Positions 63,448-64,000 of a DNA stretch of 64,000 nucleotides are shown here, one piece after another. A model generated the notes under the pieces. That model saw nothing but the letters and a program-made list of their open reading frames with translations. It was not told where the DNA came from and ran no database searches. The DNA comes from Bradyrhizobium sp. CCBAU 51765. GTDB taxonomy: Bacteria; Pseudomonadota; Alphaproteobacteria; Rhizobiales; Xanthobacteraceae. The DNA is taken from NCBI RefSeq assembly GCF_015291725.1, contig NZ_CP030038.1, positions 7,615,001-7,679,000 of the forward strand. Direction: 5' to 3'. Each line of letters starts with the position of its first letter. The first letter of the stretch is position 1. Both the position numbers and the translations under genes were made by a program.

Positions 63448-64000
63448 CTATTGTTTGAACGGATAGGAGAGTTGGCCCCAGATCTCCTTCGGCATGGTCG
63501 CTTCGTCCTTGCCGTAGTCCTGCGGCAGCTTCCCCTCCGGCATGCGGAACGTGCCGAACAGCACGTCCCAGATCGGAAACGTCCCCGCGAAATTGGTGTC
63601 GCCGCCCTCTTCGAGCGAGGTGTGGTGCCAACGGTGGAATACCGGCGTCGCCAGCACGTATTTGAACGGTCCGAAGGTCCAGTTCAGGTTGGCGTGCACG
63701 AAGGCCGAATGGAAGGTGGTGAACGGGCCGACCCAGATCATGACGTTGGGGGAGATACCGGCCATCAGCAGCACGACGTCGACGCTGATCGTCCCGAGCA
63801 GGAGATTGACGGGATGGAAGCGGGCCGCGGAGATCCACCCGATCTCCTCCGACGAATGATGGACGGCGTGGTACTTCCAGAAGCCGCCGTCGTGGAAAAG
63901 CCGGTGCAGCCAGTACAGCATGAAATCGGACAGCACCAGGAACAGCACGGCCTGGACCCACAGCGGCAGCTGCGACAGCGGACCATGGCCATTGTCGTAG
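63448..64000 (-). CDS. Sterol desaturase/fatty acid hydroxylase family protein (5' end beyond window)
   Basis: Membrane di-iron enzyme family; only the C-terminal 184 residues are in the window and the frame is open to the right edge. The three His boxes are clear: HRLFH, HAVHH and HRWHH, which bind the two irons. The C-terminus is MPEGKLPQDYGKDEATMPKE followed by WGQLSYPFKQ. Substrate (sterol, hopanoid, carotenoid or fatty acyl lipid) is not determinable; in this group hopanoid or lipid hydroxylation is possible. An internal GTG at 63948 should not be taken as the start. Confidence 0.88.
   Translation of the reverse strand, partial: YDNGHGPLSQLPLWVQAVLFLVLSDFMLYWLHRLFHDGGFWKYHAVHHSSEEIGWISAARFHPVNLLLGTISVDVVLLMAGISPNVMIWVGPFTTFHSAFVHANLNWTFGPFKYVLATPVFHRWHHTSLEEGGDTNFAGTFPIWDVLFGTFRMPEGKLPQDYGKDEATMPKEIWGQLSYPFKQ

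Overview
The window is GC-rich alphaproteobacterial chromosome. Gene content and protein character fit Bradyrhizobium or a close relative: an alpha-type TfdA dioxygenase, a combined urea-transporter/urease locus, a fused CysN/CysC, DUF2849/DUF934 sulfite-reduction partners, an OpgC glucan succinylase, and many GC-rich intergenic palindromes. I see no rRNA, tRNA, insertion sequence, phage module or CRISPR array. It reads as a stretch of core and metabolic genes rather than a mobile island. The genus is inferred from family resemblance, not from a search.

Layout. 1-9.3 kb: a lytic transglycosylase (cut at the left edge), a DUF459/SGNH-like protein lacking its catalytic residues, a CsbD-like stress protein, two divergent SDR dehydrogenases, a TfdA-like dioxygenase, YqgE, an orphan DsbD N-terminal domain protein and a polysaccharide flippase. 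9.3-16.3 kb: a LysR regulator divergent from a nitrilase, followed by a branched-chain-amino-acid-type ABC importer in which one permease is fused to one ATPase. 16.5-20 kb: a TauE/SafE exporter, 3-hydroxybutyrate dehydrogenase with a patatin phospholipase, and a CAP-domain lipoprotein. 20-31.7 kb: sulfate uptake (sbp-cysTWA) and assimilation (cysG-DUF2849-cysI-DUF934-cysH divergent from cysD-cysNC). 32-38.7 kb: malate synthase G, then small stress/envelope proteins (CsbD, a 51-residue membrane peptide, DUF2865, L,D-transpeptidase, AI-2E family transporter, a YqjD/YqjE-like pair). 38.7-46.5 kb: an iron-uptake operon (TonB receptor, PepSY protein, small membrane protein), opgC, a TetR regulator and a CHASE/HWE-type sensor kinase with a degenerate ATP site.

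46.7-59.9 kb is the most striking region. One long minus-strand array runs urtABCDE-ureDAB-patatin-small alarmone hydrolase-ureC-ABM-ureEFG, behind a sigma-54 promoter of near-consensus sequence upstream of urtA. It would import urea, hydrolyse it to ammonia and load nickel into the enzyme. The patatin and the MESH1-like hydrolase inside it are not explained by urea metabolism and are the best candidates for an undescribed link between nitrogen status and lipid or alarmone turnover.

60-64 kb: a cold-shock-like trio (RhlE helicase, an IF-1 with a basic tail, CspA), a pilus/RhdA N-terminal domain protein, and a sterol desaturase family protein cut by the right edge. Several strong palindromic repeats lie between genes throughout; two (about 6.1 and 31.7 kb) are copies of one element.
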